DNA of 64,000 nucleotides from Endomychus coccineus (GCA_958510875.1 OY294068.1:198796315-198860314); one strand, 5' to 3'. Positions 1 through 11,075 are shown, counted from the first letter of the stretch. Made by a program: numbers and translations. Notes: generated from the letters alone by a model not told the origin.

Positions 1-205
1 TTTTCTAGTTTTAAAACATTTTTTCAAACTGAATATGATTCTGGAAAATTTCTGGATCCATATATCTCCCATTAAGCGTTGATTCTGTATTTTTTCTTTA
101 TTTGCTAGGATTCCTAGCTAGGTATGTGGGAACTGTGCAGGTACATATACCTGATGTTATCACAGAATGGCCTAAACTTGTTCAGCTGGTTTGGGCGGGA
201 TTTTA
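1..205. other. Left flank of satellite 1, AT-rich, no gene
   Basis: No open frame, RNA gene or clean repeat is visible. The stretch around 20-125 shares a loose order of words with the degraded right edge of satellite 1 near 9205-9320, for example a tctccCATT box followed by a GATT and a T-run. It may be a strongly decayed monomer. The match is weak, about 15 of 20 bases over the best stretch by eye. Confidence 0.4.
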
Positions 206-220
206 TCACTTGTTGTCATT

Positions 221-3209
221 GTGGGTCGTTCCAGAAATACAATATTTGGAATAGGTAAAGGGTCGTATCTAATTTTTGTTTCATATACAAATTATTGCAT
301 GGACACTTTTTACAGGGTGGGACTATTTTTCAATCATCTGCAGCTTCTACTGGTTTAGTTCTAACAGGTTTTCGATGTTTTTGTGATTGACAAAACGTTA
401 GGCTCTGGCTAATTTTTATTTCCTTCTAATTTGATTTAGTCCTGTCAGGTTATAGATTATTCCAAAACAGGTAAGCTTCGGTTGGTTAGGTAGGGTTGTC
501 ATTCTATGATCATTTTCTCAATCATTTAGTTTGAATTCGTTATGGTAAAAATGATTTTGCAATTGACCTTACCTTGATGATATGTTTTCTGGCAAAATGT
601 AAATCCGTATCACTGAGGTTTTGTCATTTGTTGTCATTGTGGGTCGTTCCAGAATTACAATATTTGGAATAGGGCAGGGTCGTATCTAATTTTTTTCATA
701 TACAAATTATTGCATGGACACTTTTTACAGGGTGGGACTATTTTTCTATTCCCTTATAATTTGATTTAGTCCTGTTAGGTTATAGATTATTCCAAAACAG
801 GTAAGCTTCGGTTGGTTAGGTAGGGTTGTCATTCTATGATCATTTTCTCAATCATTTAGTTTGGATTCGTTATGGTAAAAATGATTTTGCAATTGACCTT
901 ATCTTGATGATATGTTTTCTGGCAAAATGTAAATCCGTATCACTGAGGTTTTGTCATTTGTTGTCATTGTGGGTCGTTCCAGAACTACAATATTTGGAAT
1001 AGGGCAGGGTCGTATCTAATTTTTGTTTCATATAGAAATTATTGCATGGACCCTTTTTACAGGGTGGGACTATTTTTCAATCATCTGCAGCTTCTACTGG
1101 TTTAGTTCTAACAGGTTTTCGATGTTTTTGTGATTGACAAAACGTTAGGCTCTGGCTAATTTTTATTTCCTTCTAATTTGATTTAGTCCTGTCAGGTTAT
1201 AGATTATTCCAAAACAGGTAAGCTTCGGTTGGTTAGGTAGGGTTGTCATTCTATGATCATTTTCTCAATCATTTAGTTTGAATTCGTTATGGTAAAAATG
1301 ATTTTGCAATTGACCTTACCTTGATGATATGTTTTCTGGCAAAATGTAAATCCGTATCACTGAGGTTTTGTCATTTGTTGTCATTGTGGGTCGTTCCAGA
1401 ATTACAATATTTGGAATAGGGCAGGGTCGTATCTAATTTTTTTCATATACAAATTATTGCATGGACACTTTTTACAGGGTGGGACTATTTTTCTATTCCC
1501 TTATAATTTGATTTAGTCCTGTTAGGTTATAGATTATTCCAAAACAGGTAAGCTTCGGTTGGTTAGGTAGGGTTGTCATTCTATGATCATTTTCTCAATC
1601 ATTTAGTTTGGATTCGTTATGGTAAAAATGATTTTGCAATTGACCTTATCTTGATGATATGTTTTCTGGCAAAATGTAAATCCGTATCACTGAGGTTTTG
1701 TCATTTGTTGTCATTGTGGGTCGTTCCAGAACTACAATATTTGGAATAGGGCAGGGTCGTATCTAATTTTTGTTTCATATAGAAATTATTGCATGGACCC
1801 TTTTTACAGGGTGGGACTATTTTTCAATCATCTGCAGCTTCTACTGGTTTAGTTCTAACAGGTTTTCGATGTTTTTGTGATTGACAAAACGTTAGGCTCT
1901 GGCTAATTTTTATTTCCTTCTAATTTGATTTAGTCCTGTCAGGTTATAGATTATTCCAAAACAGGTAAGCTTCGGTTGGTTAGGTAGGGTTGTCATTCTA
2001 TGATCATTTTCTCAATCATTTAGTTTGAATTCGTTATGGTAAAAATGATTTTGCAATTGACCTTACCTTGATGATATGTTTTCTGGCAAAATGTAAATCC
2101 GTATCACTGAGGTTTTGTCATTTGTTGTCATTGTGGGTCGTTCCAGAATTACAATATTTGGAATAGGGCAGGGTCGTATCTAATTTTTTTCATATACAAA
2201 TTATTGCATGGACACTTTTTACAGGGTGGGACTATTTTTCTATTCCCTTATAATTTGATTTAGTCCTGTTAGGTTATAGATTATTCCAAAACAGGTAAGC
2301 TTCGGTTGGTTAGGTAGGGTTGTCATTCTATGATCATTTTCTCAATCATTTAGTTTGGATTCGTTATGGTAAAAATGATTTTGCAATTGACCTTATCTTG
2401 ATGATATGTTTTCTGGCAAAATGTAAATCCGTATCACTGAGGTTTTGTCATTTGTTGTCATTGTGGGTCGTTCCAGAACTACAATATTTGGAATAGGGCA
2501 GGGTCGTATCTAATTTTTGTTTCATATACAAATTATTGCATGGACCCTTTTTACAGGGTGGGACTATTTTTCAATCATCTGCAGCTTCTACTGGTTTAGT
2601 TCTAACAGGTTTTCGATGTTTTTGTGATTGACAAAACGTTAGGCTCTGGCTAATTTTTATTTCCTTCTAATTTTATTTAGTCCTGTCAGGTTATAGATTA
2701 TTCCAAAACAGGTAAGCTTCGGTTGGTTAGGTAGGGTTGTCATTCTATGATCATTTTCTCAATCATTTAGTTTGAATTCGTTATGGTAAAAATGATTTTG
2801 CAATTGACCTTACCTTGATGATATGTTTTCTGGCAAAATGTAAATCCGTATCACTGAGGTTTTGTCATTTGTTGTCTTTGTGGGTCGTTCCAGAATTACA
2901 ATATTTGGAATAGGGCAGGGTCGTATCTAATTTTTTTCATATACAAATTATTGTATAGACACTTTTTACAGGGTGGGACTATTTTTCTATTCCCTTATAA
3001 TTTGATTTAGTCCTGTTAGGTTATAGATTATTCCAAAACAGGTAAGCTTCGGTTGGTTAGGTAGGGTTGTCATTCTATGATCATTTTCTCAATCATTCAG
3101 TTTGGATTCGTTATGGTAAAAATGATTTTGCAATTGACCTTATCTTGATGATATGTTTTCTGGCAAAATGTAAATCCGTATCACTGAGGTTTTGTCATTT
3201 GTTGTCATT
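221..3209 (+). repeat. Satellite 1 left part: long/short dimers of about 747 bp
   Basis: Intervals alternate 418, 330, 417, 330, 417, 330, 417, 330. Landmarks at 639, 1386, 2133 and 2880 are exactly 747 bp apart, so the dimer is a true higher-order repeat. The short members start at 639, 1386, 2133 and 2880. In them the sequence jumps from gggactattttt straight to ctattcccttataatttg. Substitutions recur with dimer rather than monomer periodicity, for instance gaattcg versus ggattcg. Confidence 0.9.
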
Positions 3210-6200
3210 GTGGGTCGTTCCAGAACTACAATATTTGGAATAGGGCAGGGTCGTATCTAATTTTTGTTTCATATACAAATTATTGCATGGACCCTTTTTA
3301 CAGGGTGGGACTATTTTTCAATCATCTGCAGCTTCTACTAGTTTAGTTCTTACAGGTTTTCGATGTTTTTGTGATTGACAATAACGTTAGGCTCTGGCTA
3401 ATTTTTATTTCCTTCTAATTTGATTTAGTCCTGTCAGGTTATAGATTATTCCAAAACAGGTAAGCTTCGGTTGGTTAGGTAGGGTTGTCATTCTATGATC
3501 ATTTTCTCAATCATTTAGTTTGGATTCGTTATGGTAAAAATGATTTTGCAATTGACCAAACCTTGATGATATGTTTTCTGGCAAAATGTAAATCCGTATC
3601 ACTGAGGTTTAGTCACTTGTTGTCATTGTGGGTCGTTCCAGAATTACAATATTTGGAATAGGGCAGGGTCGTATCTAATTTTTTTCATATACAAATTATT
3701 GCATGGACACTTTTTACAGGGTGGGACTATTTTTCAATCATCTACAGCTTCTACTGGTTTAGTTCTAACAGGTTTTCGATGTTTTTGTGATTGACAATAA
3801 CGTTAGGCTCTGGCTAATTTTTATTTCCTTCTAATTTGATTTAGTCCTGTCAGGTTATAGATTATTCCAAAACAGGTAAGCTTCGGTTGGTTAGGTAGGG
3901 TTGTCATTCTATGATCATTTTCTCAATCATTTAGTTTGGATTCGTTATGGTAAAAATGATTTTGCAATTGACCTTACCTTGATGATATGTTTTCTGGCAA
4001 AATGTAAATCCGTATCACTGAGGTTTTGTCATTTGTTGTCATTGTGGGTCGTTCCAGAACTACAATATTTGGAATAGGGCAGGGTCGTATCTAATTTTTT
4101 TCATATACAAATTATTGCATGGACACTTTTTACAGGGTGGGACTATTTTTCAATCATCTACAGCTTCTACTGGTTTAGTTCTAACAGGTTTTCGATGTTT
4201 TTGTGATTGACAATAACGTTAGGCTCTGGCTAATTTTTATTTCCTTCTAATTTGATTTAGTCCTGTCAGGTTATAGATTATTCCAAAACAGGTAAGCTTC
4301 GGTTGGTTAGGTAGGGTTGTCATTCTATGATCATTTTCTCAATCATTTAGTTTGGATTCGTTATGGTAAAAATGATTTTGCAATTGACCTTACCTTGATG
4401 ATATGTTTTCTGGCAAAATGTAAATCCGTATCACTGAGGTTTTGTCATTTGTTGTCATTGTGGGTCGTTCCAGAACTACAATATTTGGAATAGGGCAGGG
4501 TCGTATCTAATTTTTGTTTCATATACAAATTATTGCATGGACACTTTTTACAGGGTGGGACTATTTTTCAATCATCAGCAGCTTCTACTAGTTTAGTTCT
4601 TACAGGGTTTCGATGTTTTTGTAATTGACAATAACGTTAGGCTCTGGCTAATTTTTATTTCCTTCTAATTTGATTTAGTCCTGTCAGGTTATAGATTATT
4701 CCAAAACAGGTAAGCTTCGGTTGGTTAGGTAGGGTTGTCATTCTATGATCATTTTCTCAATCATTTAGTTTGGATTCGTTATGGTAAAAATGATTTTGCA
4801 ATTGACCAAACCTTGATGATATGTTTTCTGGCAAAATGTAAATCCGTATCACTGAGGTTTAGTCACTTGTTGTCATTGTGGGTCGTTCCAGAATTACAAT
4901 ATTTGGAATAGGGCAGGGTCGTATCTAATTTTTTTCATATACAAATTATTGCATGGACACTTTTTACAGGGTGGGACTATTTTTCAATCATCTACAGCTT
5001 CTACTGGTTTAGTTCTAACAGGTTTTCGATGTTTTTTTGTGATTGACAATAACGTTAGGCTCTGGCTAATTTTTATTTCCTTCTAATTTGATTTAGTCCT
5101 GTCAGGTTATAGATTATTCCAAAACAGGTAAGCTTCGGTTGGTTAGGTAGGGTTGTCATTCTATGATCATTTTCTCAATCATTTACTTTGAATTCGTTAT
5201 GGTAAAAATGATTTTGCAATTGACCTTACCTTGATGATATGTTTTCTGGCAAAATGTAAATCCGTATCACTGAGGTTTTGTCATTTGTTGTCATTGTGGG
5301 TCGTTCCAGAACTACAATATTTGGAATAGGGCAGGGTCGTATCTAATTTTTGTTTCATATACAAATTATTGCATGGACACTTTTTACAGGGTGGGACTAT
5401 TTTTCAATCATCAGCAGCTTCTACTAGTTTAGTTCTTACAGGGTTTCGATGTTTTTGTAATTGACAATAACGTTAGGCTCTGGCTAATTTTTATTTCCTT
5501 CTAATTTGATTTAGTCCTGTCAGGTTATAGATTATTCCAAAACAGGTAAGCTTCGGTTGGTTAGGTAGGGTTGTCATTCTATGATCATTTTCTCAATCAT
5601 TTAGTTTGAATTCGTTATGGTAAAAATGATTTTGCAATTGACCTTACCTTGATGATATGTTTTCTGGCAAAATGTAAATCCGTATCACTGAGGTTTTGTC
5701 ATTTGTTGTCATTGTGGGTCGTTCCAGAATTACAATATTTGGAATAGGGCAGGGTCGTATCTAATTTTTTTCATATACAAATTATTGCATGGACACTTTT
5801 TACAGGGTGGGACTATTTTTCAATCATCTACAGCTTCTACTGGTTTAGTTCTAACAGGTTTTCGATGTTTTTGTAATTGACAATAACGTTAGGCTCTGGC
5901 TAATTTTTATTTCCTTCTAATTTGATTTAGTCCTGTCAGGTTATAGATAATTCCAAAACAGGTAAGCTTCGGTTGGTTAGGTAGGGTTGTCATTCTATGA
6001 TCATTTTCTCAATCATTTAGTTTGAATTCGTTATGGTAAAAATGATTTTGCAATTGACCTTACCTTGATGATATGTTTTCTGGCAAAATGTAAATCCGTA
6101 TCACTGAGGTTTAGTCATTTGTTGTCATTGTAGGTCGTTCCAGAATTACAATATTTGGAATAGGGCAGGGTCGTATCTAATTTTTTTCATATACAAATTA

Positions 6201-6961
6201 TTGCATGGACACTTTTTACAGGGTGGGACTATTTTTCAATCATCTACAGCTTCTACTGGTTTAGTTCTAACAGGTTTTCGATGTTTTTGTAATTGACAAT
6301 AACGTTAGGCTCTGGCTAATTTTTATTTCCTTCTAATTTGATTTAGTCCTGTCAGGTTATAGATTATTCCAAAACAGGTAAGCTTCGGTTGGTTAGGTAG
6401 GGTTGTCATTCTATGATCATTTTCTCAATCATTTAGTTTGAATTCGTTATGTTAAAAATGATTTTGCAATTGACCTTACCTTGATGATATGTTTTCTGGC
6501 AAAATGTAAATCCGTATCACTGAGGTTTAGTCATTTGTTGTCATTGTGGGTCGTTCCAGAATTACAATATTTGGAATAGGGCAGGGTCGTATCTAATTTT
6601 TTTCATATACAAATTATTGCATGGACACTTTTTACAGGGTGGGACTATTTTTCAATCATCTACAGCTTCTACCGGTTTAGTTCTAACAGGTTTTCGATGT
6701 TTTTGTAATTGACAATAACGTTAGGCTCTGGCTAATTTTTATTTCCTTCTAATTTGATTTAGTCCTGTCAGGTTATAGATTATTCCAAAACAGGTAAGCT
6801 TCGGTTGGTTAGGTAGGGTTGTCATTCTATGATCATTTTCTCAATCATTTAGTTTGAATTCGTTATGGTAAAAATGATTTTGCAATTGACCTTACCTTGA
6901 TGATATGTTTTCTGGCAAAATGTAAATCCGTATCACTGAGGTTTTGTCATTTGTTGTCATT
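3210..6961 (+). repeat. Satellite 1 core: nine long monomers
   Basis: Landmark intervals are 418, 416, 416, 418, 418, 418, 416, 416 and 416, with no short member. Length differences come from 2-bp changes, for example tttttttgt near 5032 and ttttttcat versus ttttgtttcat. A three-monomer period of 1250 bp shows in the gaccaaacc variant at about 3556 and 4806. The cttctactagtttagttcttacag variant near 3338, 4588 and 5418 shows further local duplication. Confidence 0.85.
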
Positions 6962-8783
6962 GTGGGTCGTTCCAGAATTACAATATTTGGAATAGGGCAG
7001 GGTCGTATCTAATTTTTTTCATATACAAATTATTGCATGGACACTTTTTACAGGGTGGGACTATTTTTCTATTCCCTTATAATTTGATTTAGTCCTGTTA
7101 GGTTATAGATTATTCCAAAACAGGTAAGCTTCGGTTGGTTAGGTAGGGTTGTCATTCTATGATCATTTTCTCAATCATTTAGTTTGAATTCGTTATGGTA
7201 AAAATGATTTTGCAATTGACCAAACCTTGATGATATGTTTTCTGGCAAAATGTAAATCCGTATCACTGAGGTTTTGTCATTTGTTGTCATTGTGGGTCGT
7301 TCCAGAATTACAATATTTGGAATAGGGCAGGGTCGTATCTAATTTTTTTCATATACAAATTATTGAATGGACACTTTTTACAGGGTGGGACTATTTTTCA
7401 ATCATCTGCAGCTTCTACTGGTTTAGTTCTAACAGGTTTTCGATGTTTTTGTGATTGACAAAAACGTTAGGCTCTGGCTAATTTTTATTTCCTTCTAATT
7501 TGATTTAGTCCTGTCAGGTTATAGATTATTCCAAAACAGGTAAGCTTCGGTTGGTTAGGTAGGGTTGTCATTCTATGATCATTTTCTCAATCATTTAGTT
7601 TGAATTCGTTATGGTAAAAATGATTTTGCAATTGACCTTACCTTGATGATATGTTTTCTGGCAAAATGTAAATCCGTATCACTGAGGTTTTGTCATTTGT
7701 TGTCATTGTGGGTCGTTCCAGAATTACAATATTTGGAATAGGGCAGGGTCGTATCTAATTTTTTTCATATACAAATTATTGCATGGACACTTTTTACAGG
7801 GTGGGACTATTTTTCTATTCCCTTATAATTTGATTTAGTCCTGTTAGGTTATAGATTATTCCAAAACAGGTAAGCTTCGGTTGGTTAGGTAGGGTTGTCA
7901 ATCTATGATCATTTTCTCAATCATTTAGTTTGGATTCGTTATGGTAAAAATGATTTTGCAATTGACCAAACCTTGATGATATGTTTTCTGGCAAAATGTA
8001 AATCCGTATCACTGAGGTTTAGTCACTTGTTGTCATTGTGGGTCGTTCCAGAATTACAATATTTGGAATAGGGCAGGGTCGTATCTAATTTTTTTCATAT
8101 ACAAATTATTGCATGGACACTTTTTACAGGGTGGGACTATTTTTCAATCATCTGCAGCTTCTACTGGTTTAGTTCTAACAGGTTTTCGATGTTTTTGTGA
8201 TTGACAAAAACGTTAGGCTCTGGCTAATTTTTATTTCCTTCTAATTTGATTTAGTCCTGTCAGGTTATAGATTATTCCAAAACAGGTAAGCTTCGGTTGG
8301 TTAGGTAGAGTTGTCATTCTATGATCATTTTCTGAATCATTTAGTTTGGATTCGTTATGGTAAAAATGATTTTGCAATTGACCTTACCTTGATGATATGT
8401 TTTCTAGCAAAATGTAAATCCGTATCACTGAGGTTTTGTCATTTGTTGTCATTGTGGGTCGTTCCAGAATTACAATATTTGGAATAGGGCAGGGTCGTAT
8501 CTAATTTTTTTCATATACAAATTATTGCATGGACACTTTTTACAGGGTGGGACTATTTTTCTATTCCCTTATAATTTGATTTAGTCCTGTTAGGTTATAG
8601 ATTATTCCAAAACAGGTAAGCTTCGGTTGGTTAGGTAGGGTTGTCATTCTATGATCATTTTCTCAATCATTTAGTTTGGATTCGTTATGGTAGAAATGAT
8701 TTTGCAATTGACCAAACCTTGATGATATGTTTTCTGGCAAAATGTAAATCCGTATCACTGAGGTTTTGTCATTTGTTGTCATT
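6962..8783 (+). repeat. Satellite 1 right part: long/short dimers of about 746 bp
   Basis: Intervals are 330, 416, 330, 416, 330. Landmarks 6962, 7708 and 8454 are 746 bp apart. The short members carry the same junction (gggactatttttctattccc) as those on the left, so the deletion very probably arose once and was spread by exchange or duplication across the long-only core. Confidence 0.88.
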
Positions 8784-9395
8784 GTGGGTCGTTCCAGAAT
8801 TACAATATTTGGAATAGGGCAGGGTCGTATCTAATTTTTTTCATATACAAATTATTGAATGGACACTTTTTACAGGGTGGGACTATTTTTCAATCATCTG
8901 CAGCTTCTACTGGTTTAGTTCTAACAGGTTTTCGATGTTTTTGTGATTAACAATAACGTTTGGGGACCTCAGGGTGATTTTTATTTCCTTCTAATCCGGT
9001 TTAGTCCTGTCAGGTTATAGATTATTTCAAAACTGGTAAGCTTTGGTGTGTTAGGTAGTGTTGTGATTCGATGATCATTTTCTCAATCATTTGGTTTTCC
9101 TATTTAGTTTGAATTCGTTATGGTAAAAATGATGAATCAGGTTAGTCCCATCACGTAATAGATTTTTCCAAAACTGTTATGTTTGGTTGGTTAGGGAGGG
9201 TTGCCATTCGATGATCATTTCGGAAATTATTTGTAAATTTCTCCCATTTATGTTGGATTTTTTTTTGTGAAAATGATTTTGCATTAGATAAAGCTGGAGG
9301 ATGATATGTTATTCTAGCTAAATCAAGTTTCATTTGCTGTTATTGTTGGTCGTTCTAGAATTATATTATTTTGAGTAAGGGCAGGACTGTATCAG
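8784..9395 (+). repeat. Decaying right edge of satellite 1
   Basis: The last monomer matches the array until about 8950, then diverges (gtttggggacctcagg in place of gttaggctctggc). Monomer words stay recognisable: tttagtcctgtcaggttatagatt at about 9000, then a second more degraded copy (ttggttagggagggttgccattcgatgatc near 9185). A last trace, ttggtcgttctagaattatatt, lies near 9346. Divergence rises outward, as expected where exchange no longer homogenises copies. The 60-codon minus-strand frame at 9151-9333 lies inside this degraded repeat and is not a gene. Confidence 0.8.
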
Positions 9396-9500
9396 AATAA
9401 GTTAATGTATGAAACCTTGCCACCAGCTTCTATAGCTTCTTTAACCATTAACATTATCATTTCCTCAGCTTCGATCAATACTGTTAGTAGTACAATGATT

Positions 9501-9513
9501 AAAAAAAAAAAAA
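9501..9513 (+). repeat. A13 homopolymer
   Basis: Thirteen consecutive A, just left of the 9546-9595 hairpin. It could be an old retroposon tail, but no target-site duplication or element body was found beside it. Confidence 0.7.
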
Positions 9514-9545
9514 TTGTCAACTAATACGGTTTCGAATACTTCATA

Positions 9546-9595
9546 CTAGATAACTTCATGTGATAAGACTATACTTATCACATGATGTTATCTAG
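9546..9595. repeat. Near-perfect 22-bp inverted repeat (hairpin)
   Basis: The left arm is 9546-9567, the loop actata is 9568-9573 and the right arm is 9574-9595. The arms are reverse complements at 21 of 22 positions, with the single mismatch at 9586. Both outer ends carry ctaga. Pairing stops immediately outside the arms. It could be a tiny palindromic mobile-element relic, a MITE core or a structured RNA element. Nothing in the sequence decides between these. Confidence 0.75.
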
Positions 9596-9599
9596 ATTG

Positions 9600-10243
9600 T
9601 TTGAGATCAGAATTTTTTTAGAAATTGAGGGGATTGTACTTAAAAATCGATCTTTAAGGAAACCCTTTAACTGAATAGGTCATTGCCCTCATTATTTACG
9701 TATGCCTCCTATTTGAATTACTATTATTAGGATAACTATGACTTTGCACTATTCTTCATACGAAGGAAAAGATACCAAAACTGCACCCTTCTGGTCTAAC
9801 CACCTGTTCATGTGATCATGAAGATTAAAGAATAGGAAAAATGTTTCTTGGCACTTGTTGCATGAGCGAGTTGGTGTGAGAACTTCATTTTGTTAGTAAT
9901 TGTCTCATTTATATGTATATTTGTTCTTCAAATTGATTCAGTTTTATTGTATTGCAGTAGGTAGTCAGGTATTTACTTCCAAAGTGCCTGTATACAAACA
10001 TATTCCAATTTTTAAATGTTATATTGTACAATTTGGTTATTGCGATAAACTTATGCCCTTTTATCATTTTACATGCTCGTATGGGTTGTTCAAATGAACA
10101 AATTTTGGAGATACAACATACAACAAGTGGACATACGAGGCGAGATTAAGGTAAGAATCAACAGAAGTGTTAATCAAATGATGACTCGATTAAAACATTA
10201 TTATGACTTTAAAGTAGTTGATTGTAAGGTAGAGTTAGAAAAT
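9600..10243. other. Nothing recognisable
   Basis: AT-rich sequence with two unconvincing frames, at 9900-10097 (TTG start) and 10073-10297 (ATG at 10073). The latter's 3' half is just a translated pyrimidine repeat. A good splice-donor-like string, aaggtaagaa, occurs near 10148 after a short open stretch, but no partner acceptor or homology was seen. I make no gene call. Confidence 0.6.
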
Positions 10244-10245
10244 AA

Positions 10246-10287
10246 TTCTCTATCTATCTCTCTGCCTTTCTCTATCTCTTTCTCTTT
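10246..10287 (+). repeat. CT-rich polypyrimidine microsatellite
   Basis: Imperfect (tctc/tatc)n tract in which nearly every base is C or T, about 42 bp long. It lies just upstream of the mariner-like fossil. Confidence 0.8.
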
Positions 10288-10343
10288 AGAAATATAGATA
10301 TTAAATATGCAGTATCTTAGTATTAATATTGCCTCAACAAAGG

Positions 10344-10676
10344 TTTGAATTATAATTAAATCAGTTCTTCAGTATAGGCGAAAACCCGTTACACGTGATT
10401 CAAGGAGAATCAATATATTCCCAAAAATGCAATCATTCACTCGTACTTTTTTGAGACCCATGGTGGTGTTGATGTTACTGCCAACGGCTTAAACTTGAAC
10501 GATGTGTGATTCAACAGAATGGATCTGCATACATGTGAAACAGCTATTTAGTTGAAATGAAATTTTCTGGTGGTGTTAACTTTAAGATGTATGACATCGA
10601 TTGACCGCCGAGGTCTCCTTATCTAACATCATTGGAGTTTTTACTTTGGGTTCAGTTGAAAGAACCAACTTGCTAA
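10344..10676 (+). pseudogene. Decayed Tc1/mariner-superfamily transposase fragment
   Basis: This is a broken piece of a DDE transposase, the enzyme that cuts and rejoins cut-and-paste transposon ends. Family-like strings appear in order across three frame segments: GENPLHVIQ at 10377-10403, NAIIHSYFFE at about 10426-10455 followed by a VxVTANG-like stretch to 10488, QQNGSAYM at 10512-10535, and PPRSPYLTSLEFLLW at 10605-10649. The last matches the conserved block around the third catalytic acid. Lesions include frame changes between segments and in-frame stops at 10507, 10536, 10602 (replacing the Trp before PPR) and 10674. The catalytic Asp expected in the QQD-G motif reads Asn (10518-10520), and the third acid is Glu (10635-10637). 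The N-terminal DNA-binding part and terminal repeats were not found. The element is dead. Family identity comes from remembered motif patterns, not a search. Confidence 0.75.
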
Positions 10677-10690
10677 GATTCCAGAGATAA

Positions 10691-11011
10691 AGAGAACTCC
10701 AGTTGCCGGAATATAACACACATTTATCCGAAAGAATGAGGAAACTGGAGGGATTATGTCCTCCCAACCTCTGCGTAATCCTTGACTCGAAACTATCTTG
10801 GAACCAATAGCCGGTAAAAATCAAAAACAAGTCCGTGGCAACACTACTAATACTAATACCGGCCAGCACGGGAAGATATGGGGGTAATGTCATGCAGCCC
10901 AGGCTATCCCCCAAAGGATATAACAGCCAAAAGAACCAGTACATACTAGTACAGTGGATTAGAGTTACGGATTCAGCTGGAATGCACAAAGAGCTGGCTA
11001 GTGGCCGGTGA
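10691..11011 (+). pseudogene. Decayed non-LTR retrotransposon (LINE) reverse-transcriptase fragment
   Basis: In the frame starting at 10691 the translation reads RKLEGLCPPNL (10739-10771), then VILDSKLSW (10775-10801), with a stop at 10808, then NKSVATLL and LSPK (10904-10915), ending at a stop at 11009. The LDSKLSW string is typical of the region just after the reverse-transcriptase catalytic core in jockey-like LINEs, and the later words fall in the expected order. A frame change then lets TSTV and SYGFSWNA (10945-10986) be read in the +2 frame, resembling the YTS...YG..WW block. The catalytic YxDD box is absent, so the piece is truncated at its 5' end directly beside the mariner fossil. 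The 135-codon open frame on the opposite strand at 10582-10989 is its shadow. It could be another LINE clade. Confidence 0.55.
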
Positions 11012-11049
11012 AAAGAACCAAGGCAAAATAAAATGCGAAAGCATTATGG

Positions 11050-11075
11050 TAAACTTCGCCCTTTGGCGAAGTTTA
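11050..11075. repeat. Perfect 11-bp stem, 4-base loop hairpin
   Basis: The left arm taaacttcgcc (11050-11060) is exactly complementary to ggcgaagttta (11065-11075) across loop cttt. It lies about 40 bp beyond the end of the LINE-like fossil. It could be a 3'-end structure of that element or an independent palindrome. No U-run follows, so it is not a classical bacterial terminator. Confidence 0.75.

Larger units (their letters stand above)
206..9000 (+). repeat. Satellite array 1: tandem 416-418 bp and 330 bp monomers
   Basis: The landmark gtgggtcgttcca recurs at 221, 639, 969, 1386, 1716, 2133, 2463, 2880, 3210, 3628, 4044, 4460, 4878, 5296, 5714, 6130 (gtagg variant), 6546, 6962, 7292, 7708, 8038, 8454 and 8784, always in the same orientation. 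The 22 intervals are 15 long (416-418 bp) and 7 short (330 bp). Every monomer carries aacaggtaagcttcggttgg, including a HindIII site. Many long monomers carry gaattc where others read ggattc. Monomers differ by a few substitutions, such as gaccttacc versus gaccaaacc. No frame of useful length is open. This looks like a classical AT-rich satellite; I do not recognise its family and infer no function. Confidence 0.95.

Noticed and set aside
206..9000. Telomere-like words (ttggttaggtaggg) in satellite 1
   Set aside because: They occur once per monomer and are never in tandem, so this is not a telomeric TTAGG array.
9151..9333. 60-codon minus-strand frame
   Set aside because: Lies wholly within degraded satellite 1 monomer sequence.
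9900..10297. Two overlapping plus-strand frames (65 and 74 codons)
   Set aside because: No motif or homology was recognised. One starts at TTG and the other ends in translated CT microsatellite.
10582..10989. 135-codon minus-strand frame as a membrane-like protein
   Set aside because: The opposite strand carries transposase and reverse-transcriptase motifs in order. The frame is an antisense shadow over the two fossils.
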